In this document: one piece after another, positions 1 to 10,827 of the stretch
Position numbering within the stretch: the first letter of the stretch is position 1
How the letters are laid out: each line of letters starts with the position of its first letter
From: Fistulifera solaris
Taxonomy: Eukaryota; Bacillariophyta; Bacillariophyceae; Naviculales; Stauroneidaceae
Assembly: GCA_030295235.1 (NCBI GenBank)
Contig: AP026162.1
Span: 2,356,001-2,420,000 of the forward strand
Length of the DNA stretch: 64,000 nt
Direction of reading: 5' to 3'
Translations under genes and position numbers: made by a program
The notes under the pieces: model-generated
What the model saw: the letters and a program-made list of their open reading frames with translations, nothing else
Database searches by the model: none
Told to the model about the DNA's origin: nothing

Positions 1-423
1 TTCCGGCTTTCCAACCTCGAAGTTACCCAAGAAGCCGTAGTAGTCAACAGCACCGACAAGGAAGAAAATCTGGGCCCATCCAAGAGCAGGGATGGCCTCA
101 AGGGCGGCAACACCGTTGGGCACATCAGCGAACTTGAGTCCAGGAGCGATCTCACCAGGGAAGCGGTAGAACTCAGGGACAACGTATCCGATCACAGCAA
201 GCTGGGCAACACGTCCGTGCTTGAGCTCAGCAGTGCGATATTGGTCGAAAACCTCAGGACCGGCACCAGCCGAAAGGCGGTAAGGATCCCAGTAACCGGT
301 GGGGGCAATAACACCGGCCTCGTCTTCGTAAGCCATCTTCAAGGCCGAAGAAGTGGCCTTGCTGGCCGAGGAAGTGAAAGCAGCGGCAGAGCCGGCAAGG
401 AGGGCAGCGATAGCGAGCTTCAT
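1..423 (-). CDS. Fucoxanthin-chlorophyll a/c protein (FCP/Lhcf), 3' end missing
   Basis: Light-harvesting protein of the diatom thylakoid that binds fucoxanthin and chlorophylls a/c. Only the first 141 codons lie in the window; the C-terminal part runs off the left edge. The start is the ATG at 423. The N-terminus (MKLAIAALLAGSAAAF) is a signal peptide ending in an ASAF-type motif, the diatom plastid-import signature. Helix 1 carries the chlorophyll-ligand motif ELKHGRVAQLA, followed by PGEIAPGLKFADVPNG and a hydrophobic second helix. It differs from the two downstream copies around residues 40-65 (tyrosine- and glycine-rich instead of the DPLGLSKNIDAETF type), so it is an older duplicate. 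The downstream copies have an intron just past codon 145, so the break here probably falls just before the same intron. Confidence 0.93.
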   Translation of the reverse strand, partial: MKLAIAALLAGSAAAFTSSASKATSSALKMAYEDEAGVIAPTGYWDPYRLSAGAGPEVFDQYRTAELKHGRVAQLAVIGYVVPEFYRFPGEIAPGLKFADVPNGVAALEAIPALGWAQIFFLVGAVDYYGFLGNFEVGKPE

Positions 424-1127
424 GGTTGCTTGTGTGGTCTGGAATGCAAGTTTGAGATGATGGTTCTCCGTTGAGGATGAATCGGCAGAGGACCGTCGTC
501 GTCGACGGTCTTTTCTACGCGTTTGCGTATGTGTAATAGTTGAAGCTCGATCTTTTGCGCGATCTTTCCGTTCGCTTTTCCTTTCTTCCCGCCTTCTGCA
601 TTGTCTGGCAGACAGTACATCTTACGTCATTGAACGTAAAGCACTCTGATGTATACAGTGTGTAAAAAGTAAACGGAAATGAATCGTTTAACTCGACGTC
701 GGAGCGGTTACATTACGTCGAGTTAGGTATGCGACGTGCGACGGACCAAAAGTCTAGCTTATCTAGACTAGCTACCGGTACCTGGTTTTATCTTGAATCT
801 TGAGCCTTGAGGTACTCCAAACTGAAAGAGCGCAAGCTTATAAACACAATAAATAATCTTTTCTAGCTGATATCCTCATTCGGTGTGAAGAATCGACAGA
901 AAGAGCGCCTAAAGTCGTCTGTCTTCCATAATTCGAAAAGCTACGGTATCCTAAAGGTTCTGAGTGAGTGTTTCTCAACTGTATCAAATGGCAATTCTCT
1001 GCCTGAATTTCCAATGGCCAATCCGATGATGTGAAAAACTACTAAAACACAACGGCACAAAATAATCAGCTCAACCGCATGTTAATAATCAAGGGGAGCC
1101 GAAGGCATTACATTACTAGCTCATGAC
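424..1127. other. Intergenic region between FCP copies 1 and 2
   Basis: No credible gene seen. It holds the promoter of the first FCP gene, including the element at 539-556, and the 3' flank of the second. Short open frames here lack recognisable content. Confidence 0.6.
539..556 (-). promoter_or_regulatory. Candidate FCP upstream element
   Basis: The plus strand reads GTTGAAGCTCGATCTTTT here, about 115-135 bp before the FCP start at 423. Nearly the same string occurs at 1890-1908, about 95-110 bp before the next FCP start, and a weaker match (GTTGAAGTCATT) begins at 3376 before the third. Shared position and orientation suggest a common cis-element or retained promoter homology after duplication. 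The function is inferred. Confidence 0.35.
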
Positions 1128-1797
1128 TTAGTAAAGGAAGGGAAGACCGGTGATCAACTTGTCAAGACCATCGAACCCCGGGCTGACCAAGTTCTGGCTA
1201 TCATGGCGCAACAATTCCAAAACAGCAAGCATGGCGAGGCGGCCGTGCTGCAACTCCTGCAACTGACGCTGCTCCAAAACTATACAAAAGCAAGAGAAGG
1301 AAAAGGTGAGTTGCTAGACCTGCAAGTGCGTAGCACAAGATAAGCAACAAGTTTCGCGTACCTTCAGGTTCAAGGTTGGGCTGACCGGAAGGGAAGTTGC
1401 CCAAGAAGCCATAGTAGTCCACGGCACCGATTAGAAAGAACATCTGAGCCCATCCAAGAGAGGGGATGGCGTCAATGGCGGCAACACCGTTGGGCACATC
1501 AGCAAACTTGAGTCCAGGGGCAATCTCACCAGGGAAACGGAACACCTCGGGAACGATGTAACCAATGACAGCAAGTTGCGCAACACGGCCGTGCTTGAGT
1601 TCCGAAGTGCGGTACGCCTCAAAGGTTTCGGCGTCAATGTTCTTGGAGAGACCCAACGGATCAAAGAATCCAGTCGGAGCGATGACACCGAGCTCGTTTT
1701 CGTACGACATCTTCAAGACCGACGAGGATGCCTTGTTGGCCGACGGGGCGAAAGCAGCGGCAGAGCCGGCGAGGATGGCAGCGATAGCGAGTTTCAT
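1128..1797 (-). CDS. Fucoxanthin-chlorophyll a/c protein (FCP/Lhcf), two exons
   Basis: Complete FCP of 195 residues. Exon 1 is 1362-1797 and exon 2 is 1128-1279, with an 82-bp GT-AG intron (1280-1361) splitting a valine codon after NLEPE. The start ATG is at 1797 and the TAA stop at 1128. It has a signal peptide with an AAAF cleavage motif at about residue 16. Helix 1 carries ELKHGRVAQLAVIGY; helix 2 is hydrophobic (WAQMFFLIGAVDYYGF). Exon 2 encodes the helix 3 chlorophyll-binding motif ELQHGRLAMLAVLELLRHDS and ends in GLPFLY. The spliced length fits the family. It is 1.4 kb from its nearest sister at 3266 and transcribed in the same direction. The PGEIAPGLKFADVPNG type may belong to the Lhcf13-17 subgroup, but I cannot confirm this without a tree. 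Confidence 0.95.
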
Positions 1798-2605
1798 GTT
1801 TGCTTCTCGTTAGGAACGCAGCTTCAACGATTTATGTCCTCGTTTTTAAGCCACTTTTGAAGGGGATTTCCGTCGATCGATTGAAACAAGTTGAAGCTCA
1901 AATCTTTTCGTGAGTCTTTTGCTTCAAGAAATCTTTCTGTCAAAGCATTCATCCCACATCTTTAAGAAAGAAGCCTAAATCATAACGATATGGAACAAAT
2001 GTGAAGCAAAGAGCAAGTGGTGTTCCAAGTTCCGACCGCTTTTCGCTTTTGATACAACAAAAATGTGAGCGAGGCGATAGAGAAAACGATGGCGGGAAAG
2101 TACTTCGCCGCTTTGTGCGCTATACTCCGCGCTTTCGTGGCCCGCCAGCTTGTGAGGACAGCTAGGAGAATCTTTCTAGCAGATCTAAGTCTAAGTACAT
2201 TGCCGCAGTTAGTATCAGTAATTTCTATAATCTGGATTAACATGTCGGAAGCGTACGTAACATCATGCTGCTATGCAACTTAAGCTTTCTTTGTCTGTTA
2301 GAAGAGAGAGGAAAATGATGAACGATGTTTCGTGGGGCTCGGTGAAGTGCATCAATGTCACTTTCTCCAAGCATAATTAAAACACTCCTCGGATTGTATT
2401 TGTGTTCAGTTCTCATGCCTACAAATCCTAAACCGGCGTAACTTTCAGCAACAGTCAGGACAAGGATGTTGAAACGCCGACGATCCTCCGCTTTCGTACA
2501 GGGAATCTATTCGAAAAGAAGTCCCCAGCTACAATTATTTGTCACTGAATAATCATCTAATCAAACGATAATACAATCGTGAGCAAACGAAAAAACTATA
2601 GTTGT
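1798..2605. other. Intergenic region between FCP copies 2 and 3
   Basis: No supported gene. It holds the promoter of the FCP gene at 1797 and the 3' flank of the FCP gene at 2606. Two overlapping antisense open frames near 1980-2283 look like chance. Confidence 0.6.
1890..1908 (-). promoter_or_regulatory. Candidate FCP upstream element, second copy
   Basis: The plus strand reads GTTGAAGCTCAAATCTTTT, matching the element at 539-556 apart from a short central difference, and lies about 95-110 bp before the ATG at 1797. Promoter role inferred. Confidence 0.35.
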
Positions 2606-3266
2606 TTAGTAAAGGAAAGGAAGACCGGTGATCAACTTGTCGTAGCCATCGAATCCAGGGCTGACGAAGTTCTGGCTATCGTGACGAAGCAATTCCAAGA
2701 TGGCAAGCATGGCAAGGCGTCCGTGCTGCAACTCCTGCAATTGGCGCTTCTCCAAAACTGCGATGGAAGGGATTTGGTAAGTAATCAAGTCATAGATACC
2801 TCAATTGAAAAGGTGAAAAGCAGTGCGTACCTTCGGGTTCGAGGTCGGGTTGACCAGCGGGGAAGCTTCCCAAGATACCGTAGTAATCCACGGCACCGAT
2901 AAGGAAGAAAATTTGGGCCCAGCCGAGGGTGGGGACAGTGTCGATAGCGGCAACACCGTTGGGGATATCCGCGAACTTGAGTCCAGGGGCGATCTCACCA
3001 GGGAACTTGTAGATCTCAGGAACGATGTATCCAATGACAGCTAGCTGGGCAACACGACCGTGTTTGAGCTCAGCGGTACGGTACTGGGCGAAAGTCTCGG
3101 CATCGATGTTCTTAGAGAGTCCCAACGGATCGAAAAAGCCAGTCGGGGAAATGGTACCGAGCTCGTTTTCGTACGACATCTTCAGGGCCGATGAGGAGGC
3201 CTTGCTGGCCGAGGAAGTGAAAGCAGCGGCAGAGCCGGCGAGGAGGGCAGCGATAGCGAGCTTCAT
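2606..3266 (-). CDS. Fucoxanthin-chlorophyll a/c protein (FCP/Lhcf), two exons
   Basis: Third FCP of the array, 195 residues. Exon 1 is 2831-3266 and exon 2 is 2606-2757, with a 73-bp GT-AG intron (2758-2830) at exactly the same codon position as in the gene at 1128-1797. The start ATG is at 3266 and the TAA stop at 2606. It carries the signal peptide with the AAAF motif, helix 1 ELKHGRVAQLAVIGYIVPE, and helix 3 ELQHGRLAMLAILELLRHDS. It is very close to the 1128-1797 protein, with scattered conservative changes, so the two come from a recent tandem duplication. It is a plastid thylakoid antenna protein. Confidence 0.95.
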
Positions 3267-3842
3267 GGTTGCAAAAGGTTATCAATAAACAATCTTTTGA
3301 ATGATCGGTTGGATTGGATAAGGGGCGACTTTCGTCTTCAACGCAGAAAGCAGACGCAAGCCGAAATAAACAGAAGTTGAAGTCATTATGGCCGCGATCT
3401 TCGTAGCACATGTCGCATAGTTACCCAGCACTACTCAACATCTTATTAACACGTATTTGTGGGTCGCGCAGTACTGGTACCAGTAGTGTCGTGAGAAACT
3501 AAGGGGTGTGCCGGACGAAGGCAAGACGATCGAGCTAAGGACGAAGCCTCTCTAGTCTCTATCGCCCATGAAATGCACACTTCACATCTTCTTACGTATA
3601 GATATATCGTTATAACGCGAACGTTGAGCGACGAATCCGGCATGCGCGACCCATTAAGATTCATGTTCGCGGCGCGCGATGAGCGACAACAAACGAGCTA
3701 CAAGTATGTCGATGTTCATAACTCATACCTGGTTAGCAGAGGAACAGAATCATCATATCAATTGATGTGCCGAAACTAGAGTATAGTCTTTATGCAACAA
3801 GTAAATAGTACGGAGAAGCAAAAATCCGGTACCTTGAGCACA
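3267..3842. other. Intergenic region upstream of the FCP array
   Basis: It holds the promoter of the FCP gene at 3266, including a partial match to the FCP upstream element beginning at 3376, and a 14-bp palindrome TACTGGTACCAGTA near 3472-3485. No supported gene. Confidence 0.5.
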
Positions 3843-4788
3843 TCACAAACCGCAAAGATCTCGGATTATGTGCTTGCCGTCTTTCGAAGAAGAAGAAGAA
3901 AGAGCCTCATAATCCATCAAATTCCACACAAATTTTACCGGCTGCGAAGATGGATCTACGGTTAGCAACTTAAGAAAAATGTTAGGAGATTCCACTTGGT
4001 GAATATCACACAGTCGACAGGCAACTTACGGAGAGCCGCCCTAAGCACACATAGGGACTAAAAGTCTTTTGATCGGAAACAAACGTTCGACACCAGAGAA
4101 CAATTCCTTCTGACGACGATTTCTCTAAATCGGCTTTCAACCCTATTGTTTTCAGCTTTTGAATCACCGGGGTGTTTTCATGCATCCGACTGCCACCAAA
4201 CCAGCTTACTTCCCGCCCGTCGTTAAAGAAATCATTTACAACATCACTGTTCGGAGCACCTAAATTGACCCAGAGAAACAAGACATTGTTACCCCATTCT
4301 TGCACGCCAGAATATTTATTGAAAGACACTTGATGAACATCATCCGCAACCGCCAATCGAGCCGATTCTTCCATGACAAATGCTTTGCCGGTGTGAGCCA
4401 TTTTCTTTCCCAGTAGGCCGGGTGAGTCGCTATCTCCATAAATGAGTTTGAGAATATTCAACTTCATTGCTCTGGCAGAGTGGGCAGGAAAAGTCTGTGG
4501 TTCTTTCGTAAAAACGACGGTTTTGGGCGATGAGCGTTTTACTTTTGCCCGGCGCGGAACCGTTTCCGGCACATTCGACAAATCCGCGGATGGAGAAGAC
4601 CGTTTCCGAGAAGAACGACGAAGTGGTACGTATTCAGCATTAAAAGATTCTTTCTTGGTTATTTTCGACACGGTGGCGCTTTGAGGAGAAAGTCGGTTTG
4701 GTTTGTCCAAACCCAATTCCTTCAGTCGCGCTTGATTCCGAGCGATCTTCTCTCTTCTTAGTCTCAGGTAGGGGTTTTCTGCCTCCAT
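3843..4788 (-). CDS. Nuclear-type protein with conserved C-terminal 'SWFGGS' domain
   Basis: Hypothetical protein of 285 residues. Exon 1 is 4030-4788 and exon 2 is 3843-3941; the intron is 3942-4029 with donor GTAAGT and acceptor TTCGCAG. Splicing restores the run GRLS/PVKFVWNLMDYEAL. The N-terminus (NPYLRLRREKIARNQARLKELGL) resembles the short helical motif that opens some algal and plant nuclear proteins. A basic serine-rich linker (about residues 55-90, RRSSRKRSS) could be a nuclear localisation signal. The C-terminal ~120 residues contain FNKYSGVQEWGNNVLFLWVN, SWFGGSRMHENTPVIQKL and PYVCLGRL. This looks like the compact beta domain found alone or fused to DNA-acting enzymes in stramenopiles, and is possibly related to DUF3427. 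I assign no function. Confidence 0.72.
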
Positions 4789-5188
4789 TGGTTAATATCA
4801 GGTCTTTGATAGCTACACTAACTTTTTTAAACTCAACTCATGCGATCTTTTGAGCACTTTCTGTTCACATCAAAGCATGCGAACAAGAAATGGATCATCA
4901 CTTCCGTATAGAACGCGAAATAATTATGTTTTCGCGAAAACTGCCACCACATCTGGCCGTCAGTACATCGTCCGTCAGGCAGTTACTCCCACGAGTACTG
5001 CTACGACATCTCTTTCCGATCGAATCCGATGTTCTGCGAACAGCAAACGAGTCACGCATTCGTAGAGTGCGCACGTCAAAAAAGTACCTATACGCTATAC
5101 GAGAGGCAGATTCACGAAAACAGAATTCCTTTATTTGACACGCAACATTCATTCCGTCTCGTCATCAACTGTTTTATTACACAACAAC
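4789..5188. other. Divergent promoter region
   Basis: About 400 bp between the divergent starts at 4788 (minus) and 5189 (plus, Atg8). Several overlapping short open frames exist on both strands, but none has recognisable content. It presumably holds both promoters. Confidence 0.5.
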
Positions 5189-5746
<558 letters not shown>

Positions 5747-6347
5747 AAGAACTCATTGGAAACTGGTGGATTGCATTGGGATTCGTGCTGGGGTGCTTCA
5801 CGATGACAAAGCGCTTCACTCAATGTGTATATCGATAACGAAAATCAAAAGGATAATATTCTTTCTCAAAGAGTCAAAGAGGGTCTCTTTAGTTAATCTG
5901 CATTGCTAGAACGAGTTAGGACATATTGTTCTGCCTAGTATCGCACCCATTCACCAATCGACGATTATAGGCAAGAGTAATCCTCCTACACTTAACTTCG
6001 ACCTCAAGGAATGCATACTTGTACACGCTCAAAGGAACTGATGATAGTCGCACTATTACTCCGTTGTTCTTCTTAAAACCAAAAACGCGTAAGCTGGAGC
6101 ATGCAACACGCATGCATCGCATTGTCTTGCTCTTAAGAAAACTCACATTAGGTCTCCGTTGTGGATGAACCTCTCACGTTTGAGAATTCACAGAACGGAC
6201 GAAGATCAAACATTCCGAAAGAAGTTGTAACCTAAAACAACTGAAGCTGTAAACTACGATGCTCGGAGATAACTCATTTATTTGGTATATAAAAGACTAG
6301 CGTACCGCTTAAGTTGCTCCGCTTCACTCCGCACTTAGACAGCTAGT
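5747..6347. other. Convergent intergenic region
   Basis: 600 bp between the 3' ends of Atg8 and the phosphodiesterase gene. It contains both 3' flanks; no supported gene. Confidence 0.5.
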
Positions 6348-7604
6348 TTACTTCAGATTCGCCTCGACAGTAATTTGCGCCAGTAAACCAAAATGGTCAC
6401 TAGGAGCAACGGGAACGGAATGTACGGAACTGTTGTAAGAAGTCGTCTTAACGCAAGAAAGGCCCGGGAGTGCTTCTTTCCCCAAGATCTCGGTGCGTTG
6501 TACTTGGGACGCACTGTCGGGATACAATAGTATGCGGTCCAATCGCCGTCGAAAATTATCTCTTATCATAGGATTTAATTTGGCGTCGTAAGTATAACCA
6601 ACCGCTTTCTTGTTGTCGCCGTGCAAATGTTCCCAAGCATCCTTCCAGGGCTTTTTCAAGTGTTTTGACATCACGGGATCAGCGCTGCGTGCTCGCTCAT
6701 CATCCCAATTCAAATCACCCGTAATCACTGCACATCGTATGTTGGGATATTCGGATAGGGTCTGTAAGCAAAAATCTTCCATTTCAAGAATTTGACTTTG
6801 TCGTTCCGTCGATCCGGGACGGTCTTTCCCCAAGGGTGATTCCAAATGGGTCGTAGTAAACACGAATTCCTGCGCCGTCGACAATCGAACTCGCGCGTAC
6901 AAAATACCACGGTTCATGATCGAATGTCGGAAGGGTCGAAATCCCGAGTCAAGAATGGTAGCCACGTCATTTCGAATCGCCATGGCACATCCGTAAGGAA
7001 CCAATTGAATGGGCTGACGCACGATGGAGTATCCTTGGAGTTCTAAAGCGGGAAACAGCACCGAAGCCAGCGGTGGTATGACTTCTTGAAATCCTACCAT
7101 GACGAGTGGGCTGTCGACTTTGTCGCATTGCGATAAGATTTGGGCAATGGCTTTCATGCGTTCGGTGGGATAAAGCATTTGGAACCATAGATTGTAGGTG
7201 ACGATTTGAAAGCTAGCCAGGGACGCGGGATCTATCGACGAGAGCGCTGCCGCCGGACGTTTTCGTGAGCTAGAAGACGTCTTCAAAGATGATTGTGTGC
7301 TCTGCGCTGGTGGGACAGTAGCATAATCCATGAGATTGACACTATCATCGCTTTTATTGCTAGCGGCTTGTGTTTCGGGAATGTCATCTTTAACATCATC
7401 ATCGTCGTCGTTGCTTTCACAAAGGTCATTAGTAGGATGACGCGCAGTGGATCGACTGGAAGGAGCAGCAGTAGCAGCAGACGTTTCGGTAGAAGGTCCT
7501 ACTTGTCCGAGAGCCTCCAGTCCGCGCTGCCGCATTTCTTGTCGTGAAACTTGAGCAGTTATTGTACCACCAAGCGCTGCACCTGTGCTATTTATATTAT
7601 CCAT
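6348..7604 (-). CDS. TDP2-like endonuclease/exonuclease/phosphatase-fold phosphodiesterase
   Basis: 418 residues, single exon, ATG at 7604. The first ~130 residues are low-complexity (Ala/Ser/Thr-rich, with an acidic run NDDDDDVKDD near 65-73). The EEP catalytic domain covers about 133-415 and shows the metal and catalytic residues in order: TYNLW (Asn138), GFQEV (Glu174), TTHLES (His253), GDLNW (Asp297, Asn299), RRLDRILL, and SDHFGL (Asp403, His404). This set and spacing fit tyrosyl-DNA phosphodiesterase 2, which removes trapped topoisomerase II from 5' DNA ends. Other EEP enzymes remain possible. The acidic N-terminus may mediate partner binding (inference). Confidence 0.82.
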   Translation of the reverse strand: MDNINSTGAALGGTITAQVSRQEMRQRGLEALGQVGPSTETSAATAAPSSRSTARHPTNDLCESNDDDDDVKDDIPETQAASNKSDDSVNLMDYATVPPAQSTQSSLKTSSSSRKRPAAALSSIDPASLASFQIVTYNLWFQMLYPTERMKAIAQILSQCDKVDSPLVMVGFQEVIPPLASVLFPALELQGYSIVRQPIQLVPYGCAMAIRNDVATILDSGFRPFRHSIMNRGILYARVRLSTAQEFVFTTTHLESPLGKDRPGSTERQSQILEMEDFCLQTLSEYPNIRCAVITGDLNWDDERARSADPVMSKHLKKPWKDAWEHLHGDNKKAVGYTYDAKLNPMIRDNFRRRLDRILLYPDSASQVQRTEILGKEALPGLSCVKTTSYNSSVHSVPVAPSDHFGLLAQITVEANLK

Positions 7605-8199
7605 TCTTTTGTTCTTGCATATCTCTTGAGGAAGTAGTAGTAGTTGCTCGTGGAGAAATCGGTCGTTATTTCATGCTATACCGGAAGGAATTCTCAGAAT
7701 GGCGAATGTCAAGAGTCTCTCTATGCGCATCGACGGAGAGTTGGATCGCCAATCAACACACAAGTCTTTTTTTGGAGACTCAAGCCTTTTGAATCGATCT
7801 AGTGAGAAAACGGTGTCAATAAGTACAAGGTACAAGTACAGCAACAATGGAGATGAAGGAATAATGATAGTATATAGTGCGATGTGGAAAGATCGCAAAA
7901 TGCAAAACCCACTGCGTTCTCCGCTACAGTCTTTTCAACAGACAACTGACGTCGCACAAGCAGTCAAACGGAAATGGGAAGGTCTTGCCAAAACGCAAAC
8001 GAAGGACAAACGGTATTTATTACCAGTATCCAGTATCGTAAAGTTTACTTTACCAAACTCAATAACGGGAGGACAAAACGTGAGAGGTTATAATCCGAAG
8101 ACAAAAATGAGATTTCCCCCCTTTATTCATAAGCATCTTTTTGCACCCGACTTCATTTAGTTCATCGATTGCGACAGTCCAGATATCGAAAATCGAAGA
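7605..8199. other. Divergent promoter region
   Basis: 595 bp between divergent starts at 7604 and 8200. A 153-codon open frame (7699-8160, plus) begins with ATG but shows no recognisable domain and sits wholly in the promoter interval. I see no other structure. Confidence 0.45.
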
Positions 8200-9251
8200 A
8201 TGTTATATATCCGGTGCGGATGCGCCTGGGGTTTAGCGTGGCTTTTGAGCTTTATTGTGCAGAAAATTGACGCGTTCTCGCTCGGAAAGGTGTTGAAACA
8301 ACAACCAAACACTCGTTTACCGCTTTACTCCGACTCTTCAGAGAACAATAGGCAAGAGTCTTTCTATCCAAGCAACAATAGACGACTCTTGATTCATGAC
8401 ATAGGTGCATCATTGTTCTCTACGGCTTGTTTGGCATCAACATCGACAGTATCCAATGCAGACGAAGCTACTTCTTCGACACAATACATCGATGCATCGC
8501 AAGCGAAAATCACAAACAAAGTTTACTTCGACGTCAGAGTATCACGACAAGATGGGAGCTTTTACGTACGTGATGATTTACCTGATACGCCAGAAAATCA
8601 AGTATTCTATGGAAAGATTGTGGTTGGCCTCTTTGCCCAGAATGCACCCGCACACGTGGAGAAGTTCCTCTCCTATATCCCTTCGTCTTCCGACTCTTTG
8701 TTGGAAGAAAACCCTTACCAAGTTATGGACGGTCCCAATTTCCTCGGATCGATCAGAGCACGGGTTTGCTATGGGGCGGCAAGATACCCAGTCTTCAAGT
8801 GGCCGAGTATGGTGGTAGTTCAGCACTTCAGTATTATGGCCGCATTTTACCGGCATCGTTGTGGCTGGAACGCGACCGCGATCTGCGGCGGATTTCACAC
8901 AATCAGAAAGGATTGTTGACTCATGCAAACTTGGACCTCACTCCGGAATTTGCGATCACCACGCGACGTGACGGTACGGAGCTAGACGGTCGGTACACGG
9001 TCTTTGGCAAGATTCTGGAGGATGAGTCCTCCGATCAGTTCTTATCACTGATACAAGATCTGCCAACGTACGAAATCAACCGCCCGACTTCGACGGATGG
9101 CGTTGTGGAGGATGCGGCTTCCGTCATCTATAATGCACAACGACAGTTCTTTCGCAACACAGCAAAACGTTTTGGTGATTCGCGTTTGGACAAGACCTAC
9201 GAGGGCAAATTTTTACGACGAGTCGAAGTCACGCAAGTGGGCGTACTATGA
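8200..9251 (+). CDS. Thylakoid-lumen cyclophilin-type peptidyl-prolyl isomerase, frame broken
   Basis: A ~350-residue cyclophilin-like protein in two frames: 8200 to about 8712, then a shifted frame to 9251. The CCC run at 8712-8714 appears one base short; adding one base joins ..LLEENP to LPSYGRSQFPRIDQSTGLL. The N-terminus has a signal peptide ending in an AFS motif (about residue 26). A second segment follows with a twin arginine (NNRRLLIHDIG) and a hydrophobic stretch ending SNA, which is the layout of a Tat-dependent thylakoid-lumen protein. The fold region has KVYFDVRV, GKIVVGLF and GLLTHANLDLTPEFAITT. It is a divergent cyclophilin and catalytic competence is uncertain. It converges with the sulfotransferase gene 80 bp away. 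Confidence 0.78.
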
Positions 9252-9331
9252 TCACAACACAGAGGACGTAAAAGCTATCTTTCTATGCGCTACTCCATTT
9301 TACATAACATTTATAGCATAGCATAATCTGC

Positions 9332-10512
9332 TTACTTCCGATCTAAGCAGGGGTCTCGTTCCCAGGAGGGCATTAGTTCATTGACAAAATAGTCGCGTGA
9401 TGATACCGTGACATCCGGTGCGTAAACAAAGTACTCCCGTATCCATCTACTGGCGTTGACGGCCTGCTCCATCAGAATAGCGCGCAGATCTTGAAATTCA
9501 TCATCGCAAATATCTATTTTCTTCAGCGACGTCTTCTCGATTACTTGTGCATCCGTATGTTTCTTCCCTGGCTTGAACCATATCATGGGCGGAATCTCCC
9601 TTTGTAATCCTAAGAAATGTTGCAAGTCTACACGAAATTGAGTCTCGTATTTCGGGTCACTCAGTTGCGAAACTTCATATAGTAATATCTGGCGATTGTT
9701 GGGTGGTAATGGTTTGATGGATCGGGGTAGCCATTGAGGCGCAACGTATTGCAGCTCTTCCTCAGTTCGATTTGTTTTTCCTAGATTGATCAATGGTATA
9801 TGAAAATTGGCTCGGAATGTACAGAGATTAAAAAATCCTTTCCGACATTTGCCGACCAGCTCATTTGGTGGGGGCATTTTGAATTCATTGTGAATACGAA
9901 AGTTATAAAAACTCTCAAACCTTTTCGAAAACACGTGAGTGGGACGATTGACCGATTACAAAGTTACGAGAGACTCACCATAAAACAGGATGTCGAATTC
10001 CGATCAAGAAACGAGTAGTGGGAAAGTATTGGAGATAGTTTGGCATACCAAGCTGCGTCGATTCGACATCCATCGGACATTTCAAACCTCGTGCATAATC
10101 CCCCCTCAGGAAACTCATTGTATAGATCTCGGATGAGTCGAGCTTGTTTGTTAAAGGCCATATCACACCGCTCGTCGGAGAATATTTGCACTTCGGGGTG
10201 GTTCTGTAAGTGAAACATGAGGGTGCTCGTTCCGCATTTCGGGAAGCCAATTATTGCGAAATTGAGGAGCCAGGAGGCATCACCAGTTACGTTATAATCG
10301 TTCACAAGCGACTCCAGGGGAGGACGAGGGCGTGGCTCGCGATAAAGGAGCTCCAAGCTCCTCTCTGTCGCGTTCGGTGAAGCAAAATAGGAAGTCGTTA
10401 GGCCTGAAGAAATGGGGCGCGTGTGCCAGTGTCCTAAGGCGATATTGATGAATGATACTATGAATGCGGCGGCAGCTAAGACCAAATACGGTAAGACACT
10501 CCGTCTGATCAT
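9332..10512 (-). CDS. Type II membrane sulfotransferase, frame broken
   Basis: PAPS-dependent sulfotransferase of about 373 residues. The start is the ATG at 10512; the same frame extends a little upstream but without an ATG. Exon 1 is 9979-10512 and exon 2 is 9332-9920; the 58-bp intron (9921-9978) splits a Trp codon. One extra base in the AAA run at 10039-10041 shifts the frame: DAAWYA then continues as NYLQYFPTTRFLIGIRHPVLW. A membrane anchor lies at residues 8-26 (LPYLVLAAAAFIVSFINIA), giving type II topology, probably Golgi. The 5'-phosphosulfate loop is IIGFPKCGTSTL (87-98) and the 3'-phosphate region is GIRHPVLWFESFYNFR. The acceptor is unknown; diatom cell-surface glycans are a reasonable guess. 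Confidence 0.8.
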
Positions 10513-10827
10513 CGTTTTTGTGCCGTATGACAATCCATCTTCATGGTCGAAGTGGCGGTTTCATGAACTGTGTGTCATGGTCACAATGTTTTTCTCCATT
10601 TTTAATTTTGGCATCATTAAGTGCCACAAGGTGTCGTAGCGGTCTATTCGCCCCTTATGGTTCTTGTCCGTTGATTGATTCGCGGATGACAACGGTAATC
10701 GAATATCGTTTATTATGTAGATATTTTCCAATTTTTTGTACTACCAACATTCTCAACGTCTACATTTTTCGGTAGAGTGCACCGATTTCGGCCTTTACGC
10801 AAAAACCCGAAAAGACATTCCACCAAA
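10513..10827. other. Divergent promoter region
   Basis: 315 bp between the sulfotransferase start and the protease start. No supported gene or repeat. Confidence 0.45.

Noticed and set aside
1980-2283. Overlapping antisense open frames between FCP genes
   Set aside because: Short, on both strands over the same bases, with no domain or targeting features; consistent with chance.
7699-8160. 153-codon ATG open frame in the TDP2-like/cyclophilin promoter region
   Set aside because: No recognisable motif, fills the only promoter space between two divergent genes, and composition resembles non-coding DNA. Kept as a low-probability gene only.
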